This document shows positions 29,430-40,418 of a stretch of DNA of 64,000 nucleotides, in pieces. The notes beneath the pieces were generated by a model. That model had not been told where the DNA came from. It ran no database searches and worked only from the letters and a program-made list of their open reading frames with translations. Origin of the DNA: Actinomycetes bacterium (lineage in GTDB: Bacteria > Actinomycetota > Thermoleophilia > Gaiellales > Gaiellaceae); the NCBI GenBank assembly GCA_026708005.1, contig JAPOVR010000107.1:1-64000 (forward strand), in the 5' to 3' direction. Every line of letters begins with the position of its first letter. The first letter of the stretch is position 1. The position numbers and the translations under genes are program-made.

Positions 29430-29471
29430 GCGCTCCCTGCACCCCGGCTACGCCGCGCCCGCTAGCGGGTA

Positions 29472-29506
29472 CGCCCGCTCACTGGCTGTGAGCCAGTGAG
29501 CGGGCG
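29472..29506. promoter_or_regulatory. 16-bp perfect hairpin covering a start codon
   Basis: Arms CGCCCGCTCACTGGCT (29472-29487) and its exact complement (29491-29506) around a GTG loop. It lies between tatC and the amidohydrolase gene and encloses the likely GTG start at 29496. Without a T-tract it is an imperfect terminator; it may also hide the start codon in mRNA. Confidence 0.7.
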
Positions 29507-30821
29507 CGCTGCGCAGACCGCGCTCAGCGCCGACTGGCTGGTGCCGATCGACGGGCCGCCGATCGAGGGCGGCGTGGTCGCCTACGCAGGGGAGACGATC
29601 GTCGATGTCGGCGCTCCGGAGACGGTCGAGGCAGAGCACATCGAGCACTTCCCGGGCTGCGTGATCGTGCCCGGCCTCATCAACGCACACACGCACCTTG
29701 AGTACACGGCGTTCGCCGGTTTCGGCGATGGGATGCCCTTCGGTCCATGGCTTAACCTCCACATGCAGCGCAAGCGCCGCCTGGCGATCGACGATCTGCT
29801 TGCGGGGGCGAGGCTGGGTGCTGCGCAGTGCCTGGCAGGAGGCGTCACCACGGTCAGCGACGCCAGCTACGCGGGCGCTGCGGCGGCGGCATGCGCCGAG
29901 GCAGGCCTGCGTGCAATCACCCACATTGAGATCTTTGGCCGCGATCCGGAGATCGCCATGCGACAGTTCGAGGAGCGGCGCGGCCCGGCCGCACGTGCAG
30001 CGAGCGAGCGCGTCCAGATCGGAATCTCACCACACGCCCCGTACTCCGCCGCCCTCGAGCTCTACCGCGCCGCCCTCGAGCTCGGCGAGCCGGTCGCCAC
30101 GCACCTGGCTGAGTCCCCCGCAGAGCACGAGTTCATGCTCGGTGGCTCGGGACCGATCGCGAAGATTGCGGCGATCGCCAACGTCGAGTCGCCGGCCACG
30201 AGCAGCGTTCGGTACCTGTACGAGCACGGCGCGCTCAGACCGTCGATGAGCGCCGCGCACTGCGTACTCATCGACGAGACGGAGATCGAGCTCCTCGCTC
30301 AGTGCGACATCGGGGTGGTGCACTGCCCTCGCTCCAACGCCCAGCTCGGCTGTGGTATCGCGCCGCTCCGCGCTCTCCGCGAGGCCGGCATTCGAGTGGG
30401 TCTTGGCACGGACAGCCCCGCATCAGCAGCGTCGTTCGACATGTTCGAGGAGATGCGGTGCGCGATCGGCTACGCCCGAGCCCGAGAGCAGGCAGCCGAT
30501 GCGCTCAGCGCCCACGAGGCGCTCGCTCTGGCCACGCTCGGCTCAGCGGCTGCGATTGGACGGGCTGTCCAGCTCGGGTCGCTGACGCCCGGCAAGGCCG
30601 CCGACCTCACGGTGATCGACCTCAGCAACTCGAACTTCGTGCCAGTCGAGGATCCAGCAGCGGCCGTGGTCTACGGCGGCTCGCCGGAGTGCGTGTCACG
30701 TACCATCGTCGGTGGAGAGACTCGATATGAGAGACGGGGATTCCGATGGCCCGAGCTTCGGGCGGCCGTAAGAAGCGGGCGCGCAAGCATGATCGACCGA
30801 GCACGTCACGCCGCGACGTAA
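29496..30821 (+). CDS. Amidohydrolase of the nucleoside-deaminase-like group
   Basis: 441 residues, TIM-barrel metal hydrolase. Metal-binding INAHTHLEYT, later HLAESPAEHEFML, the HC of AAHCVLID, and the catalytic-type Asp in GLGTDSPAS are seen. N-terminal VPIDGPPIEGG and the barrel motifs resemble SAH/MTA/aminodeoxyfutalosine deaminases and chlorohydrolases. A futalosine-pathway role is possible but no other menaquinone gene is here. The GTG at 29496 lies inside a perfect hairpin. The 3' end overlaps the next gene by 76 bases. Confidence 0.8.
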   Translation: MSGRAAQTALSADWLVPIDGPPIEGGVVAYAGETIVDVGAPETVEAEHIEHFPGCVIVPGLINAHTHLEYTAFAGFGDGMPFGPWLNLHMQRKRRLAIDDLLAGARLGAAQCLAGGVTTVSDASYAGAAAAACAEAGLRAITHIEIFGRDPEIAMRQFEERRGPAARAASERVQIGISPHAPYSAALELYRAALELGEPVATHLAESPAEHEFMLGGSGPIAKIAAIANVESPATSSVRYLYEHGALRPSMSAAHCVLIDETEIELLAQCDIGVVHCPRSNAQLGCGIAPLRALREAGIRVGLGTDSPASAASFDMFEEMRCAIGYARAREQAADALSAHEALALATLGSAAAIGRAVQLGSLTPGKAADLTVIDLSNSNFVPVEDPAAAVVYGGSPECVSRTIVGGETRYERRGFRWPELRAAVRSGRASMIDRARHAAT

Positions 30822-31840
30822 GGTCGAAGCGAACAGCCTCTGCTCGTCAGGAGCTGCGTGAGCAGGCCGAGGCCCAGCAGCAGCCTGAGCCGCGCAGGCG
30901 CTCGGAGTCCGAGGCCGAGAGCCTCCTCTTCTTCACCAAGCTGCGCAAGCGCGCGAAGTGGATCTTCCTGTTGCTGGCGCTCGCGTTCGGTATCGGCTTC
31001 GTCGCGTTCGGCGTCGGCAGCAACCTGGGCGGCGGAGGGGTGGCCGACGTGCTGGGCAACGTCTTCGGCCGCGAGGGAGAAGCGCTCCCGAGCATCTCAG
31101 AGGCTCAGGCCAAGGTCAGCGAGAACCCGAGCGACCCCGAAGCCCACGCTGATCTGGCCCGTGTCTACCAGGCGGAAGGGCAGCTTGAGGAGGCCGCCGC
31201 CGCCTACGAGCAGGTCGTTGCCCTGGAGCCGGAGAGCACCAGCGCGCTGCGCGCGCTTGCGATCCTCTACCGGCAGAACGCAAACCAGGCGCTCGAGCGA
31301 GCAACCGCGCTCGAGGGGCGAGCCTCGGACGCTCGCCCGGTGAACCCTCTCTTCCTCAACCCGGACGCGACGCCGTTCGAGCTCGAGCTGGCGGAGGATC
31401 CGCTCGGCTCAGCGCTTGCCGAGGGGCTGATAAACAGGGCAACGGTCGTGCGCACCGACGTCGCAGAGCGCGCCGCGCGCTGGCTTGACGCTCTCAAGCG
31501 CCTTGCCGAGTTGGAACCGACCAGCCAGACCCTTCAGCTCGAGATCGGCCAAGCCGCCGCGCTCGCCGACGACAGAGACGCGGCCACACAGGCCTACCTC
31601 CGGGCTCTCGAGATCGATCCGGAAGGTCCGCGAGCGCCGATCATCCGCACGACTCTCCGCCAGCTCGGCTTCTCGGTGCCCGGCGATGCGCAGGCCGACA
31701 TACGGGCGATTCTCGAGGCACAGCAAGGGACAGGTGCAAGCGCGATCTTCGAGCAGGACGCAGAGGGCGCCGACGAGGCCGACCTCAGCCCCGAGACCTC
31801 GACTGACGAACCTGCACCGCCCGAGCCGGGCGGCAACTAG
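30746..31840 (+). CDS. Membrane-anchored tetratricopeptide protein
   Basis: 364 residues. Very basic N-terminus (about 1-55, GGRKKRARKHDRPSTSRR), one membrane helix (about 70-90, IFLLLALAFGIGFVAFGVG), then TPR units, with ENPSDPEAHADLARVYQAEG and a repeat ending RALEIDPEGPRAP. Acidic Pro-rich tail. Topology predicts the TPRs outside the membrane. The 76-base overlap with the upstream gene in another frame is long; a later start would cut the basic N-terminus, so either the overlap is real or the upstream gene ends late. Confidence 0.75.
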   Translation: MARASGGRKKRARKHDRPSTSRRDVRSKRTASARQELREQAEAQQQPEPRRRSESEAESLLFFTKLRKRAKWIFLLLALAFGIGFVAFGVGSNLGGGGVADVLGNVFGREGEALPSISEAQAKVSENPSDPEAHADLARVYQAEGQLEEAAAAYEQVVALEPESTSALRALAILYRQNANQALERATALEGRASDARPVNPLFLNPDATPFELELAEDPLGSALAEGLINRATVVRTDVAERAARWLDALKRLAELEPTSQTLQLEIGQAAALADDRDAATQAYLRALEIDPEGPRAPIIRTTLRQLGFSVPGDAQADIRAILEAQQGTGASAIFEQDAEGADEADLSPETSTDEPAPPEPGGN

Positions 31841-32493
31841 CTGTCGGCCCTTGGCGCGTCGTCAACCCCCGGTCTCCTTGGGGTCTGGCAGCGTCGAGAC
31901 TAGGCTCTACCGGAGAGCCCGGCAAGCCTCGACGGTGGCCCAGGACCAGCCGGCGTGGAGGAGCCTGGCTTCGTGCGGCGACTCGGTGCCGTTTGGGCGG
32001 GCAACGCCGCGGCTGGCGGCTTCCCAGGCGTTCAGCACTGGGGCTGACCGCGCTCCCTACGCGCGGGCGGCGTCGTCCGGTCACGGCTGCTGCTGCGACG
32101 AGGCGCCGTGCCCTATCGCCCGAGGAGAGGTGCGAGCGGGGTCTGGTCGCAGCACCACGGCCAGCTGCGCTCCTGCAGGTGTCGAGGTCAGCGCTACGGC
32201 AGATGTCACCGGCGCGGACTTTCGTGTGCTCCCAGGGCGTCGGGCAAGCGCCCGACCTACGAGATCGGGCCCGACCGTAACGCTGACGCCATGCCTTGGG
32301 CGCGCGGCTGGGCCGGGTGATTGTGGGTCGCAGCCGCGTCCGCGAGGCCATACCCTGGACGCGCGGGGACAGCCGGCGGCGGCGTGACGTCCCGGTTCGC
32401 CACGATGGCGTGCGATCTTCCCGGCGGAGACACAGCCGAGCCCAGAGCAACGGTGAGGGCCGCCTACGGCTGCGTCCCGGCCGGGCGCAAGCA

Positions 32494-32543
32494 GCTGCGC
32501 AGAGTTGGCGCAGCCTTCTAGGCAAGCCGCTACCAGGGTGGTG
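32494..32543 (+). repeat. Partial interspersed repeat (deleted copy)
   Basis: Starts GCAGAGTTGGCGCAG as in full copies, but then jumps to CTACCAGGGTGGTG, lacking the GTGAC motif and hairpin. Looks like an internally deleted copy, 130 bases before full copy B. Confidence 0.55.
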
Positions 32544-32626
32544 CCAGAGGGGCTGGCCCAGCAGCTGTGCAGAGTCGGCCGATCAGGACGACTTCGTCGC
32601 GTGGCTCCCAAGGTGACCCTACGGCG

Positions 32627-32729
32627 GTGCAAAGTTGGCGCAGTTCCGTGACGCCTCTGTGACAGGCCGCGCGCAAGGCGTGCGTCTTGCTGGACTACCC
32701 TCCCCCGGGTGGGGGGTGGGTTGCCCTTT
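32627..32729 (+). repeat. Interspersed repeat, copy B
   Basis: Same order of blocks as copy A: AGTTGGCGCAG, GTGAC-N6-GTGAC, hairpin GCGCA-AGGCG-TGCGT, CTACCCTCCCCCGGGT and a G-rich end. Similarity to copy A extends right to about 32830. It lies upstream of and in line with the cytochrome c gene. Confidence 0.9.
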
Positions 32730-32976
32730 CAAGCGGCTCGGCGACTTCGCGCGGCGCCGCCTTTGGCTCGCCGACCTGGCCTGGCAGCCTGGCTCGCCGA
32801 CCGGGCTCAGCGGCGTGGCCCGGCGGGGCCGTTCGGCGGCTTGGCCCGACCGACGGCTCAGGCGCGCCGCGAAGAACCCACACGCCCATCCAGTGCAGCT
32901 CTCGGGCTGGCTCCCAGCCCGCTCTTTCCTTGCTCACTCGCCGTGCCCGACAGCCGAGCGGGTAGATTTCGCCTCC

Positions 32977-33540
32977 GTGCGAACGGCGCTGGCGCTTATC
33001 CTCGGAACGGTCGCGTTGGCCCTCTCCGCGTGCGGCGGGAGCCCGGGAATATCGAGCGGGGATGACCTCGCGGCCGGCAAGAGGATGTTCCTGTCCACGC
33101 CGTCGCGAGGGGAGATACCCCAGCCGTCGTGCGCCGGCTGCCACGAGCTCGAGGACGCCGGCTCGCCGCAAGGGATCGGGCCGAACCTCGACGACGCGTT
33201 TCGCACGCCCCGCCGGGAGGGGTTCGGCCAGAGCACCTTCGAGCAGGTTGTCCGCGAGCAGATCGAGATCCCCGGCGTCCCGACCGAGGCAGCCACCAAG
33301 AACCCGGACGGGCCCCAACGGCTACCGATGCCCAGCCGAGACGACTACGGGCTCACCTCAGAGGAGGCCGACGACATCGCGTTCTACATCGCGACCTGCG
33401 CGGGTCTGCCGTCCCTCAGGGAGCGCTTGGAGCGGTGTCCGCAGCTTGCGCCTGCGGAAGGGGCATCCTCGCCCTTCGAGCGGGATGACAGACGCACCGA
33501 GCAGGCGCAGGCGCTTGCCGAGCTCGCGGCCGGTCCCTAG
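32977..33540 (+). CDS. Cytochrome c lipoprotein
   Basis: 187 residues. Lipoprotein signal LALILGTVALALSACGG with lipobox LSAC, so it is anchored outside the membrane. Haem-binding CAGCH in QPSCAGCHELEDAG; a later LPMPSRDDYGLTSEEADDI supplies a candidate axial Met and the typical C-terminal helix. One c-type haem. Starts at GTG 32977. Near the caa3 oxidase genes, so an electron donor role is plausible. It ends 27 bases from the convergent USP-like gene. Confidence 0.85.
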   Translation: MRTALALILGTVALALSACGGSPGISSGDDLAAGKRMFLSTPSRGEIPQPSCAGCHELEDAGSPQGIGPNLDDAFRTPRREGFGQSTFEQVVREQIEIPGVPTEAATKNPDGPQRLPMPSRDDYGLTSEEADDIAFYIATCAGLPSLRERLERCPQLAPAEGASSPFERDDRRTEQAQALAELAAGP

Positions 33541-33567
33541 AGCTGCGCTCCAAATCCCACTGAGGAG

Positions 33568-34251
33568 CTAGCCGGCGGCCATGTCGCGTGCCGGCAGCAC
33601 GGGCTCCCGCTCAAGATCGACGACCACGTGGGCGACGGGAATCGGCAGGATCTCCCGAGCCCGCTCGACGACATTCCGCTCGAGCCAGTTCGACCGCGCC
33701 TGGGGATGCGTCGAGATGACGATCTCGTCGGCCTCGAAGGTGCGCAGCGCGTCTTGGAGCGCTTGGACCGGATCGTCGTCGCCGACCTGGCCCCGCGCGG
33801 CGATTCCACTGTCCCGCAGCGCAGCGAGCGACGCCTCGAGCCGTGCGCGGGCCTCACTCAGCGCCTGGTCGGAGTCTGACGTCCAGTGGCGTAGCCGGCT
33901 GTTGAGCGCCGGTGCGACGACGAAGACGTCAGCGCCGCACTGACCAAGCCGTCGCCGAATCTCGCCGTGCAGCCTCGCGCCGACGAGCGTCTCATTCGCG
34001 ACCACGAGGAGCCGCCTGCCGCTCCTGCCTCCCCTCCTGGGCCGGGGACGCGCCCAGACGGCGGGCTCGGGCTGATCGGGCTCGAGCCGTCGGCGAGCGA
34101 GCAGGTAGACCGCGACGGCGAGCGCGAGGAACACGATAAGCGCGGCCCAGCCTCCAGCGAAGATGCCAACAAGGGCAACGGGAACCACCACGCCGATCGA
34201 GATAAGCAGGAAGCGAAACATCTCGGCCTCGGTCCGTAGGGGGTTACGCAC
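33568..34251 (-). CDS. Membrane-anchored USP-like protein
   Basis: 227 residues. N-terminal VRNPLRTEAEMFRFLL leads into two membrane helices (about 14-56), followed by a basic linker and a universal-stress-protein-like alpha/beta domain with LLVVANETLVGARL, the HWTSDSDQALSEARARLE region and ADEIVISTHPQARSNWLERN. The latter resembles nucleotide-contact loops of USP proteins. The GTG at 34251 is preferred over ATG 34221 because RNPLRxEAE is part of the family N-terminus. Function unknown. Confidence 0.75.
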   Translation of the reverse strand: MRNPLRTEAEMFRFLLISIGVVVPVALVGIFAGGWAALIVFLALAVAVYLLARRRLEPDQPEPAVWARPRPRRGGRSGRRLLVVANETLVGARLHGEIRRRLGQCGADVFVVAPALNSRLRHWTSDSDQALSEARARLEASLAALRDSGIAARGQVGDDDPVQALQDALRTFEADEIVISTHPQARSNWLERNVVERAREILPIPVAHVVVDLEREPVLPARDMAAG

Positions 34252-34735
34252 GGCCGTCTCCTCCGCGTGGACTACGGGAAAGGTACCACCGCGCGCCCGA
34301 CACGAGTCGACCCGCAACAGGGCCGAACCCCGTCGGGCGACGGTCGCCAGCCGGGCGAAGCCGTCAAGCCGCCGTAAGGGACACCCCTCCCCCACCCACA
34401 CCCGGGGGAGGGTAGTCGACAAAGGCGCACGCCTTGCGCACCATCTATCACGGAAGCATAACGAGACTGCGCCAGCTTTCAACAGCTGGGGCGAGCACGC
34501 CAGACCAAGCACAGCCGGGGGAGGCACAGCCGGAGCCGCGCCGCACAGCCGGAGCCGGGCCGGCCAAGCAGTAGCGCAGAGCGGCACCGTTCAGCCAGAG
34601 CGCAGAACTGGAGGCAGTGAAGGCAACGCCGAGAAGAGGGGCAAGCCCGTTGGCAACCCTGGGATTAGAGGCCAACCCCGCCGGCTACCTCCGCGAGGGG
34701 CGCCCCGCGGTCGGCGCGCGGCTCTGCTGAGCGCG
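34252..34735. other. Non-coding gap with copy C
   Basis: About 480 bases between the cox3-type gene and the USP-like gene, both on minus. Holds interspersed repeat copy C; to its right are short direct repeats such as CACAGCCGGAGCCG around 34520-34565. No gene seen. Confidence 0.55.
34380..34490 (-). repeat. Interspersed repeat, copy C
   Basis: Minus orientation, with GCTGGCGCAG, a mutated GTGAC motif (GTTATGCTTCCGTGAT), hairpin GCGCA-AGGCG-TGCGC, CTACCCTCCCCCGGGTGT and a G-rich end. It is upstream of ctaE on the same strand. Confidence 0.85.
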
Positions 34736-35389
34736 CTAGAGGACGTAGACCGTCACGTAGACGACGATCCACATCACATCGACGAAGTGCCAGTAGATGA
34801 TCGGCACCTCGAGGCCGTGGTGATGCGCAGGCCTGTAGTGACCGCGGATCGACCGGATCAGGGCGAACGTCAGCAGGCTGAGACCGACGAAGACGTGGAT
34901 TCCGTGCAGGCCGGTGAGCGCGTAGAACGTCGAGCCGAACGCCTCGTCGCGAGGCGAGAACCCGATGCGCATGTACTCGCGGATCTGGATCAGGAGGAAC
35001 GTCAGGCCCAGCAAGGACGTGAGCGAGAGTCCCGCGATCAGACCTGACCGGTTGTTCGCCTTGAGAGCCTGGACGGCCCAGTGCGCGGTGAAGCTCGACG
35101 TGACGAGGATGATCGTGTTGATCAGCGCGAGGAAGACGGGCAGGTGGTACTGCACCTGGATTCCCTCGGCGAGGAGCTCGGGCCGGTATGGGGGCCACAC
35201 CTCGTGGGGCACAGCGACGCGGGCGAAGAAGTAGGCCGCGAAGAACGAGCCGAAGAGCATCGCCTCCGACCCGAGGAAGAGGTAGATCCCGAGGATCGGG
35301 TGCTCGACCTTTGAGCTGTAGTGCGGCTCCGGCGGGTGCTCGCCGTCGTGGGCCGCGTGGGCGTCGTCTGCGTGCGCTGCGGTGCTCAC
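34736..35389 (-). CDS. ctaE: Cytochrome c oxidase subunit III
   Basis: 217 residues. An N-terminal His-rich stretch, then five membrane helices with LGIYLFLGSEAMLFGSFFA and LTGLHGIHVFVGLSLL, and the C-terminal YWHFVDVMWIVVYVTVYVL typical of subunit III. Stabilises the caa3 oxidase core. Ten bases downstream of ctaD on the same strand. Confidence 0.95.
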   Translation of the reverse strand: MSTAAHADDAHAAHDGEHPPEPHYSSKVEHPILGIYLFLGSEAMLFGSFFAAYFFARVAVPHEVWPPYRPELLAEGIQVQYHLPVFLALINTIILVTSSFTAHWAVQALKANNRSGLIAGLSLTSLLGLTFLLIQIREYMRIGFSPRDEAFGSTFYALTGLHGIHVFVGLSLLTFALIRSIRGHYRPAHHHGLEVPIIYWHFVDVMWIVVYVTVYVL

Positions 35390-35399
35390 CGGATAGCGG

Positions 35400-37348
<1,949 letters not shown>

Positions 37349-37352
<4 letters not shown>

Positions 37353-38347
37353 CCGCTCGATCCTCCGGCGGCGCCGAGGAGGAACCCGACGAGCGCCTCG
37401 ACCTGCTCGTCGGGGAGCTGGGAGTAACTCGGCATGAAGCCTGAGCTGAACCCTTCGGAAATCGTGGCGTCGGGGGTCATGATCGACTCACGTATCTGCT
37501 CGGCGCTCTGGCCGGGCAAGACACTATCGAGGTCGGGGCCTCCGGCGCCGGACGCACCGGCCTCGGCGAGCGCATGGCAGCCGGCGCAGCCCTGGTTGGC
37601 GAACACCCTCAGCCCCAAGTCGGTGCCGCCTGCATCAACGCCAGCGCGCTGCTCGGCCAGCCACCCCTCGAAGGCCTCCTCGGACATCACGTTGACCTGG
37701 TTTCGCATGACCGAGTGCCCGAGCCCACAGAGCTCGGTACAGACGATCGGGAAGATCCCTTCCTTCGTCGGGGTGATGCGGTAGAACGTGGTGATACCCG
37801 GCACGACATCCTGCTTCTGGCGCCACTCCGGCACCCAGAAGGCGTGGATGACGTCGGGCGAGGTCATCCGGAGCTCGACCGGCTGGTTCACCGGCAGGAA
37901 GAGTTCTCCTGTTCGGATCCCGCCCAGCTCCGGATACTCGAAGCCCCACGCAAACTGCCGGGCCTCGACGAGGATGACGCGGCTCCCTTCGGGCAGCCGG
38001 TCGTTCTGGACAACGACGATGCCGCTCCAGACGGCGATCAAGGTTACGAGAGCGGTGGGAATCGCCGTCCAGGTGATCTCGAGCCCCGTGTGCCCATGCA
38101 GCGGAGGCCCGTCCTCCTCGTCGCCGGGCTTGGCCCTGAACTTGACGACGGCGTAGACCGACGCCGCCGCGACGATGGCGAAGACCACGACACAGATGAC
38201 GACCGTCAGCCAGATGACCTGATCGATGCGCTTGCCTTGGACCGAGGCCTGCTCGGGAAGCCACTCGATCGCAAAGGCCAGCGCGAAGGCTGCGCCGGCG
38301 GACAGGATCATGATCACGAGCAGGGGAATGAGCTTCCGGCGCACCAA
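37349..38347 (-). CDS. ctaC: Cytochrome c oxidase subunit II fused to cytochrome c
   Basis: 332 residues. Two N-terminal membrane helices, a cupredoxin domain with the CuA site (VCTELCGLGHSVM), then a C-terminal cytochrome c domain with CAGCH and GFMPSYSQLPDEQVEALVGFL. This fusion defines a caa3-type oxidase. The first gene of the ctaC-ctaD-ctaE unit. It accepts electrons outside the membrane. Confidence 0.95.
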
Positions 38348-38424
38348 TAAAACCCTACTCGGCGAGGTACACCGACGGCAAAGGGGAACCGGGCTTGCGG
38401 ACGGTGGCCGGCCGGCAGCGCACC

Positions 38425-39630
38425 CTAGGCGGCTCCGGGTTGCGGCCTGGCGCTGCGACGGCCGGCCGGCTCGATTCCCATCTCATCGTTGCTCGGAATC
38501 GCCAGCAGCGCGAAGAACCAGATTGCCGCCACGATGACGAAGCCGAGTTGGCCGTCGAAGGGCAGCGAGAACGCGAGCCCAAGCAGCGGCGTCCCGACGA
38601 CGATGACGACGTTCCCGAGCATGTTCACCATGCCAACTGCGGCGCCCGGGGCGTCAGGCCAGCGGTGCACGGCTCCCTGGAAGGCTGCCGCGAAGGGGAT
38701 GCCCGACCAGAAACCGATGAGGACCGCACCGACCACCACCAGCGCTGTTGGGCGGGCAGCGGCGAGCGTCAGCGCCCCGACCGCGCAGCCTGCGATGCTG
38801 GCCACGAGCCACCGCCGCACCGAGCGCGGGTATCGACGGAAGATCCAGCCCCCGAGGGGGCGGGTTGCGATGCCAACCAGCAGGATCAGCGACCCGAGTA
38901 TGCCCGCGATCTGCTCGTCGAGCCCGCCAGCGCGGGTCAGAAGCGTGACGATCCAGTTCGCGAGCACGATCGCGAGGCCCATGCCGGCCATGTGCATCGT
39001 CGCGAGGCGGTAGAGGCTGGCATCCCTGAAAAGGGCGAGCCGCCGGGTCGCCGGGGCAACACGGGGCGCGCGGCCCGCCCGAGCCGGCCGCGGCCCTCTC
39101 GGGGCCAGCGCGAGGATCGAGCACGCTGCGCAGACGACGACAACCGCCGAGATCCAGGGGGCCTGCCAGCCGAGCCACTCCGCGATCGTCGGCATGACGG
39201 CAACGGCCAAGCCGGCGCCTCCGAGCGCGGCGCCGCCGAAGACGCCCTGGGCAACGGCGCCAGCCTCGCGCACGTACTGCGTCCCGGCGATGAACCCCGC
39301 CCCGGTCCCCAGCCCCATGAGCGCTCGAAGCGGAATCGCCAGCTCGAGGGACGGATCGATCAGGGCAACCGCATTCGCCGCAACCACGAGCGCCAGCGCG
39401 GTGAGCGCAATCCGCTTGGCGCCGAACCTGTCCACGATGCGCCCGCTGGGAACCTGGGCAAGCGCATGAGTCAGCGCAACCGCCGTCGTCATGACACCGA
39501 CCGTCGCAAGAGCGACCCCGTACTCCTCGGAGACCAGCTCAGCGATCGGCCCGATGTTCCCGAAGCTGAAGCCGAGCGCAAGCCCCATGCCCGATGCGGC
39601 GGTGACCGATCGGCGGTGCACGGACGTCAT
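38425..39630 (-). CDS. MFS transporter
   Basis: 401 residues, about twelve membrane helices with the MFS loop motif GRIVDRFGAKRIALTA between helices 2 and 3 and GWIFRRYPRSVRRW in the second half. No substrate-specific feature; NarK- or cyanate-permease-like carriers are similar in size. The ATG at 39630 gives a normal N-terminus. It lies 77 bases upstream of ctaC on the same strand. Confidence 0.8.
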   Translation of the reverse strand: MTSVHRRSVTAASGMGLALGFSFGNIGPIAELVSEEYGVALATVGVMTTAVALTHALAQVPSGRIVDRFGAKRIALTALALVVAANAVALIDPSLELAIPLRALMGLGTGAGFIAGTQYVREAGAVAQGVFGGAALGGAGLAVAVMPTIAEWLGWQAPWISAVVVVCAACSILALAPRGPRPARAGRAPRVAPATRRLALFRDASLYRLATMHMAGMGLAIVLANWIVTLLTRAGGLDEQIAGILGSLILLVGIATRPLGGWIFRRYPRSVRRWLVASIAGCAVGALTLAAARPTALVVVGAVLIGFWSGIPFAAAFQGAVHRWPDAPGAAVGMVNMLGNVVIVVGTPLLGLAFSLPFDGQLGFVIVAAIWFFALLAIPSNDEMGIEPAGRRSARPQPGAA

Positions 39631-40418
39631 GCTGGACACAGGCGAGCACCCAGCTCCGTGGCAGGCGGGCCTGGTGGGAACCCCAGGCGCCGCGCTCTGG
39701 CCGGGCCTTGGCGGAGGCCGGCCGTGTTGGGGTGACCCGGCCTCGGAGAGGATTCGGATGAGGCCGTCCGGCCAGGCCGGGGCCGCCCTGGTCTGGATGG
39801 AGCCGCAGGGATCGTTCTTCTCAGCGCTCTCGACGCACCTTCGCGCGCTAGGCGAGCCGCGCGAGCATGGACGCGGCCGTGCCCCGCCCGTGGCCCATCC
39901 TCGCGCGCGGAGCGATTCTCCGCGCTCCCTCGTCTCGCAATGCCCAGTCGCGCGTTTCCCGATCCCGGGATTCCCGGTCCCTCCCGCCAGCCAATCGGGG
40001 CGGCGGGACAGCGCGGCCCGGAGTCGGGGCCGGCCAGCGCGACCGCGCAGACTTGGCACGGTTTCGTGACGCTTCTGTGACCAGTTGCGCGAAAGCCATG
40101 CGCTTTCATCGCGTACCCTCCCCCGGGTGGTGGGTGGGGGGCGGGCCACCTCTCGTTGCGGCTCGGCGGCGCGTCACAGCGGCACGGAGGGAGGGCGCTC
40201 CTGGCAGCCACACCAAGGACGGGTTGCCGGAGACGGTCCGTGCAGCGGGCGCAGCAGCACGGCGGCTTGGCTCGGCGCCCAAGCAGGTCGCAGGCAGACG
40301 ACCTCACACGACGGCCCGCGGCCCGCCCGTCACAGCAGCTGAGCCAACCCAGCGACCAGCCGCCGCCGCGGCAGCGGCGAGAAGGACGCAGACGAGACCA
40401 CCTGGCTGGGCTCTCCAG
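39631..40418. other. Long non-coding gap with copy D
   Basis: Nearly 790 bases between MFS and MDR genes (both minus). Contains copy D. No coding signal; frames on both strands are shadows. Confidence 0.5.
40045..40150 (+). repeat. Interspersed repeat, copy D
   Basis: Plus orientation: ACTTGGCACGG, then GTGAC-N6-GTGAC, a hairpin around GCGC-GAAAGCCA-TGCGC, TACCCTCCCCCGGGT, and a G-tract (GGGTGGTGGGTGGGGGGCGG) that meets the G-quadruplex pattern. Confidence 0.88.

Larger units (their letters stand above)
31841..32976. other. Long non-coding gap with copy B
   Basis: About 1.1 kb with no believable gene on either strand; the frames present are compositional shadows. It contains partial repeat pieces at about 32494-32543 and 32564-32575 (variants of GTGCAGAGTTGG), then the full copy B. 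Confidence 0.55.

Noticed and set aside
31785-32525. Open frames in the gap after the TPR gene
   Set aside because: Low-complexity Arg/Ala/Pro translations on both strands, no start context, and interrupted by repeat pieces.
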